From Sulfuritalea sp. (lineage in GTDB: Bacteria; Pseudomonadota; Gammaproteobacteria; Burkholderiales; Rhodocyclaceae), in the NCBI GenBank assembly GCA_030651305.1, contig JAUSCI010000056.1, positions 1-64,000 on the forward strand: DNA of 64,000 nucleotides, given 5' to 3'. This document shows, one piece after another, positions 60,602-64,000 of this stretch. The notes under the pieces were generated by a model. That model searched no databases. It was not told where the DNA came from and saw only the letters and a list, made by a program, of their open reading frames with translations. Made by a program: the position numbers and the translations under genes. How positions within the stretch are numbered: the stretch's first letter is position 1; the number at the start of each line of letters is the position of its first letter.

Positions 60602-60712
60602 ATGCAGGCACCGGACTTTTACGGCCAGGTGCGCAGCCTGACGGTATATGACCCGTTGGCGGAGTTTCTCAGCGCCGCGGAGGTGTTTCCGGTGCGCGCG
60701 GTGCTTCAGTGA
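60602..60712 (+). pseudogene. N-terminal fragment of an FmdE-like protein
   Basis: A 36-codon frame, 10 bases after the DUF2249 gene. MQAPDFYGQVRSLTVYDPLA followed by EFLSAAE matches what I recall as the start of FmdE-family proteins found near DUF2249 genes. After AAE the sequence changes to VFPVRAVLQ and stops, so most of the roughly 200-residue protein is missing. Probably a deletion remnant; the family assignment is from memory. Confidence 0.4.
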
Positions 60713-60729
60713 AGCAAGCTTGAAGCCGC

Positions 60730-61260
60730 CTACCGGATGCGCGAACGGCGGGCTTCCATGCAGTCCATGAGTTGCTTGCTGACGTTGCGCAGTCGCTGAT
60801 TAAGCAGCATCAACAACTCCATCAACAGCTTGACGCCGATCTGCGGTTCTTCGGTGATGATGCGCGAAAGGCTTTCACGATCAAGCACGGCAAAGGCAAC
60901 CGAGTCGAGCGCAATGCAGCTGGCAAAACGCGGCTCGCCATCGATCAGCGACATTTCCCCCAGTGTCTTGCCCGGACCGGCGGTGCCCATGATCTGCGCC
61001 AGCCCGCGCACATCCTTCTTGACGATCTCGACGCTGCCCTCCAGCAACAGCAGCATGAAATCTCCCTGATCGCCCTCGTGAATGATTTCGGTACCGAGCG
61101 GTGCGCGGTAGCAGCGCATGTAGCGGGCAAGACCTTCCAGCTCATCCGGATCGAAGTCCTCGAACAACTGGATGACCTCGATGATCTCGCGGATGCGGCC
61201 GACAAACGGCAAGGCATCACCGAGAAACTCGACATTCGGAATATGGTCGATGGTACTCAT
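60730..61260 (-). CDS. cyclic nucleotide-binding (CRP-like) domain protein without a DNA-binding domain
   Basis: A 176-residue protein. The cyclic-nucleotide-binding roll spans about 33-145: APLGTEIIHEGDQGDFMLLL then LEGSVEIV, and the phosphate-binding cassette LGEMSLIDGEPRFAS with its Glu and Arg. Helices follow, but there is no helix-turn-helix, so it is not a transcription factor by itself. ATG at 61260 overlaps the upstream UbiA-type gene (ATGA), which sets the start despite a longer open frame. It may bind cAMP or c-di-GMP and modulate a partner. Confidence 0.88.
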   Translation of the reverse strand: MSTIDHIPNVEFLGDALPFVGRIREIIEVIQLFEDFDPDELEGLARYMRCYRAPLGTEIIHEGDQGDFMLLLLEGSVEIVKKDVRGLAQIMGTAGPGKTLGEMSLIDGEPRFASCIALDSVAFAVLDRESLSRIITEEPQIGVKLLMELLMLLNQRLRNVSKQLMDCMEARRSRIR

Positions 61261-62141
61261 GGCCTTGGCATTATAGCTCCGCCCAGTACGGCAAGAACCA
61301 GCAGCAACCAGCCGACCGCCGCCGCCAGAAGGTGGGGATCGGTCAGCAGTTCCTGCGCCGGATCGCCGCCGCCGCCTCGCGCGTGCAAGCGCCACAAGTA
61401 GCGCAACATGCCGTAGAGCACGAAGGGGACTGTTGCAATCAGGCCGCGCGTGCCGTGCAATGCCACCGTCTCCGCACTCACCGTGTACAGCGCGTAGGAA
61501 ACCACCGTGCCGGCGACGGCAATGCCGATGAACTGGTCGAGCATGGGCGCCGTGTAGTGCTCCAGCACGCGACGATGGCCGGCGCTGTCGGCCAGCAGCG
61601 CATCGAGTTCGGCGCGACGCTTGGCGAAGCCCAGAAACAGCGTCAGCATCAGGCCGCACAGCAGCAGCCACTGCGACGGGGCGATGCCAAGGCCCAGCGT
61701 GCCGGCCAGAATGCGCAGCATGAAGCCGGCAGCGATGATGAATACATCGAGGATGACGACATGTTTGAGGCCGCAGCTGTAGCCGACATTCAGCGCCACA
61801 TAGACGAAAAATATCCACGGCGCCGAACCGGCCCACAGCACGGCGACGGCACTGCCGGCAGCGAGGCAGGCGAGCGCCAGAATCGCGGCCGCCGTCACGC
61901 TCACCGTTCCTGCCGCCAGCGGCCGGGCTTTCTTCTTCGGGTGCAACCGGTCCTGCTCGCGATCGATCAGGTCGTTCATCACGTAAACGGCTGAAGCCAG
62001 CAGGCAGAACGCGGCGAAGGCGGCCAGCGCCTGGCCGAGCCTGACCGGATCGTTCCAGGCGTGGCCGAACAGCAAACCGACAAAAACGAAGCCGTTCTTG
62101 AGCCACTGGTGGGGACGCAACAGCCGAATCAGCGGCGGCAT
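61257..62141 (-). CDS. UbiA-family prenyltransferase (decaprenyl-phosphate phosphoribosyltransferase-like)
   Basis: A 294-residue membrane enzyme with about 8-9 helices. The Asp-rich prenyl-diphosphate/Mg motif appears as YVMNDLIDREQDRLHP, and the second motif is replaced by GLKHVVILDVFIIAAGFMLR. The N-terminus LLRPHQWLKNGFVFVGLLFG is typical of the DPPR-synthase-like subgroup (COG0382), which transfers 5-phosphoribose to decaprenyl phosphate. This would supply sugar donors for the glycosyltransferase encoded just upstream, whose end it overlaps by 13 bases. Confidence 0.88.
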   Translation of the reverse strand: MPPLIRLLRPHQWLKNGFVFVGLLFGHAWNDPVRLGQALAAFAAFCLLASAVYVMNDLIDREQDRLHPKKKARPLAAGTVSVTAAAILALACLAAGSAVAVLWAGSAPWIFFVYVALNVGYSCGLKHVVILDVFIIAAGFMLRILAGTLGLGIAPSQWLLLCGLMLTLFLGFAKRRAELDALLADSAGHRRVLEHYTAPMLDQFIGIAVAGTVVSYALYTVSAETVALHGTRGLIATVPFVLYGMLRYLWRLHARGGGGDPAQELLTDPHLLAAAVGWLLLVLAVLGGAIMPRP

Positions 62142-63634
62142 GCTTCCCCCGGAAAATATCTATCGCACATGTAACAGGCAGTTTGCGGCAACCAGGCCGG
62201 AATCGCATAGTACTTCTGCCTGACGCCGGCCAGCACACCTGCGCGGTAGGCCGCGTAGTCGAAGCCCTCGCCCTTCACCCGCCAGAAACGCGCACCGCGT
62301 ATCTCGAAGCTGTCCGCGCTGACCTGGCGGAAATACTTGCGGTAGTCGTCCAGCCTGGGCTCGGACTTCCTCAGGATCAGGATGTTGCGTCCCGCAAGCG
62401 TGCGGAAATCGGTCAACAGGTCATCGTGCCGGGCATGACTCGACGCCTCGCCGAAAATCATCACGTACTGGCGCAGGTTGTAGCCCAGCGTCACGGCATT
62501 CGAATAACCGTCCATCGCCAGTACCCAGTCAGACCTGTACGCTTGCAGTTCCCGCGCCAGCGCCCGATGTTCAAAGCTCAGCACGATGCCGTCGTAAAGG
62601 CGCGTCTTCTGCCATGTTTCCAGCGGCACACGGGAAACGACCAGGATGCCGGCAATGTGCAGCGTTGCAAACGCGGCAAAGAACACGCCGATCCGGCGCA
62701 AACTGGCGGGCGTCAGGCGCAGCGTCAGCCAGATCAGCGTGAAGGGAATAAACGACAACAACCAGTGCAGGCCGACCTGCTTGACCAGCGAGAGGACGGC
62801 GAACAGCAGGAAGGGTAGCCAGGCCAGGGTCGTGAGCGACAAAGAAAGTGAAGAGTCGGCGCTGGTGGTACGGCGATTGCGCCACGCCAGCCACAGTACC
62901 GGTGGCCCCAGTACATAAATCAGCGTGAGCGCATACAGCAGCGGCGTCTTCAGTGACCAGCCGGCATCTTCGTGACGATTGACGAAGTTGAACATGTAGT
63001 TCGGCCAGCAATGGCCGCTGTTCCACCAGGCCATCAGGGCCAGCGCCGGCAGCGTGCAGGCATAGGCGATGGCCAGACCCGCCCCGGCGCCGGCCTTGCG
63101 CCGTCGCAACACATCCACCAGATAGGCGAAGCCGAGAATCGCCGCAAAGTACTTGGAGAGCACCGCTCCGGCAAGCAGCACGCCGGCGGCCAGATACCAG
63201 CGCAGAGCGTCGTCGCGGGAGGCGCGAATCCACGCCAGACCGGAAAACACGCTGAAATAGATCAGCGGTGTGTCCGTGGTGATGAACACGTTCCAGACAT
63301 TCACCGGTGCCAGCAGCACCAGCACCGCCGCCCAGAGCCGGCGCTCCTCGCCGACCCCGACAATCAAACGCGGCAGCGCCCAGTACACGCCCAGCGCCAG
63401 CACCGCCGGCTGCAGGATGACCGGCAGTCGCAACCACCATTCGGCATCGCTCACTTTCAGCAGCGCGGCGAGCCACCAGCCGATCATCGGCGGATGGTCG
63501 TAGAAGCCCCAGTCCGGCTTCCAGCCCCACCAGATGAAATATGCCTCGTCGCCGGTGATCGGAAATGCAGACGCCAGCCAGAAACGGAAGACCAGCGTGA
63601 GGACCAGCAGCGCGGCAAACAGGCGGCCGGTCAT
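62129..63634 (-). CDS. ArnT/PMT-like membrane glycosyltransferase (GT-C fold)
   Basis: A 501-residue polytopic protein. The N-terminal catalytic loop has FPITGDEAYFIWWG, with the Asp-Glu expected in dolichyl-phosphate-mannose-type enzymes, followed by FYDHPPMIGWWLA and about 11 helices. The C-terminal third (from about 350) is soluble and periplasmic, ending in a cysteine-containing tail (ACYMCDRYFPGEACRR). It is likely to transfer a sugar from a polyprenyl carrier to lipid A or another envelope acceptor. The dispersed 25-nt repeat is found in frame in its middle (RRTTSADS). Confidence 0.9.
   Translation of the reverse strand: MTGRLFAALLVLTLVFRFWLASAFPITGDEAYFIWWGWKPDWGFYDHPPMIGWWLAALLKVSDAEWWLRLPVILQPAVLALGVYWALPRLIVGVGEERRLWAAVLVLLAPVNVWNVFITTDTPLIYFSVFSGLAWIRASRDDALRWYLAAGVLLAGAVLSKYFAAILGFAYLVDVLRRRKAGAGAGLAIAYACTLPALALMAWWNSGHCWPNYMFNFVNRHEDAGWSLKTPLLYALTLIYVLGPPVLWLAWRNRRTTSADSSLSLSLTTLAWLPFLLFAVLSLVKQVGLHWLLSFIPFTLIWLTLRLTPASLRRIGVFFAAFATLHIAGILVVSRVPLETWQKTRLYDGIVLSFEHRALARELQAYRSDWVLAMDGYSNAVTLGYNLRQYVMIFGEASSHARHDDLLTDFRTLAGRNILILRKSEPRLDDYRKYFRQVSADSFEIRGARFWRVKGEGFDYAAYRAGVLAGVRQKYYAIPAWLPQTACYMCDRYFPGEACRR
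62853..62876 (-). repeat. dispersed 25-nt repeat, copy 8 (inside a CDS)
   Basis: On the minus strand it reads TCGCCGTACCA then CCAGCGCCGACTCT, in frame in the glycosyltransferase gene, encoding RRTTSADS. With the preceding A it differs from the copy at 15744 by one base in 26. Confidence 0.55.
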
Positions 63635-63641
63635 GAACGCT

Positions 63642-64000
63642 TTAGCGCTCCGCGAGGGCGACGCGGCGCGCCTTCACTGCAGTGGCGAGGATATCCAGTG
63701 CGATGACCGTGTCTTCCCAGCCGATGCAGGCATCGGTGACCGAAACACCGTATTCGAGGGGCTTGCCGGGCGTCAGATCCTGACGGCCTTCCTTGAGATG
63801 CGACTCGATCATCACGCCGAAAATGCGATCGTCGCCGGCCGCCATCTGGGCCGCTACATCCTTCGCCACATCGAGCTGGCGCTTGAACTGCTTGCTGGTA
63901 TTGGCATGCGAAAAATCGATCATGACGCGCGCCGCGAGACCGGATTTGCCCAGTTCGACACACGCCGCATCGACCGCCGCGGCATCATAGTTCGGCGCCT
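63642..64000 (-). CDS. aroG: 3-deoxy-7-phosphoheptulonate (DAHP) synthase, C-terminal part (runs off the window)
   Basis: The last 118 codons of a class I DAHP synthase (AroF/AroG/AroH type), which condenses phosphoenolpyruvate and erythrose 4-phosphate in the first step of aromatic amino acid synthesis. Visible family blocks are MIDFSHANTSKQFKRQ, VMIESHLKEGRQDL and YGVSVTDACIGWEDT. The start lies beyond base 64000. Which isoenzyme (feedback by Phe, Tyr or Trp) cannot be told from this part. It ends 7 bases upstream of the glycosyltransferase start, so it may lead that operon. Confidence 0.95.
   Translation of the reverse strand, partial: APNYDAAAVDAACVELGKSGLAARVMIDFSHANTSKQFKRQLDVAKDVAAQMAAGDDRIFGVMIESHLKEGRQDLTPGKPLEYGVSVTDACIGWEDTVIALDILATAVKARRVALAER

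Overview
The window is high-GC DNA with densely packed, often start/stop-overlapping operons. The gene set suggests a respiratory, facultatively anaerobic betaproteobacterium of the Rhodocyclales or a relative: glycolate oxidase GlcDEF, two complex-I-like membrane modules, several GGDEF/EAL proteins, an NtrC-type regulator with a sigma-54 promoter, and FNR-type sites. The taxonomic placement is inference. No rRNA, tRNA or CRISPR array was seen.

Layout. 1-2101: the start of pntA (minus), then corA (plus) with an FNR-like palindrome in its leader, then a toxin-gene remnant. 2159-9641: a minus-strand glycolate/glycerate operon (hyi, gckA, glcD, glcE, glcF, acyl-CoA ligase). 9869-11368: an IS110-family element. 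11259-13567: two unknown genes and a PIN toxin/antitoxin pair. 13839-15595: cytochrome b561 and two YceI genes. 15622-19221: a tight five-gene minus operon. It starts with an unusual fusion of a helix-turn-helix, a [2Fe-2S] ferredoxin and a flavoreductase, followed by a LexA-like S24 protein and three unknown proteins. 19258-19389: tandem 44-bp REP/BIME-like repeats. 19514-26400: a TonB receptor/YfiR/GGDEF-EAL operon and a convergent PAS-GGDEF-EAL gene. 26619-27809: an FMN-dependent L-lactate dehydrogenase.

28130-58216 is the most interesting part. Two paralogous six-gene modules of hydrogenase-4 type (B-C-E-F-G-I order) face each other around a large hybrid kinase. In both, the large subunit has lost the cysteines that bind the NiFe site, so they are energy-converting hydrogenase-related (Ehr) complexes and not hydrogenases. 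The second module lies downstream of a SulP anion transporter operon with a good sigma-54 promoter. The neighbouring sensor kinase and NtrC-type regulator are followed by a second SulP, then by a SulP fused to two universal-stress domains. The first two SulP proteins share an insertion of about 130 residues that the third lacks. I infer a locus that couples an ion-pumping membrane complex to regulated anion (bicarbonate or sulfate) transport; this is untested.

58265-64000: a PduO-type cobalamin adenosyltransferase, a PAS-GGDEF protein, a DUF2249 gene with a well-placed FNR-type promoter, a truncated FmdE-like fragment, and a minus-strand operon with a cyclic-nucleotide-binding protein, a UbiA-family prenyltransferase and an ArnT-like glycosyltransferase. 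The 3' end of a DAHP synthase gene closes the window.

Across the window a roughly 25-nt sequence (TCGCCGTAYCG followed by CCAGCGCCGACTTT) recurs eight times, in intergenic and coding positions. A 113-bp structured insertion bounded by 15-bp direct repeats separates the sensor kinase from its response regulator.
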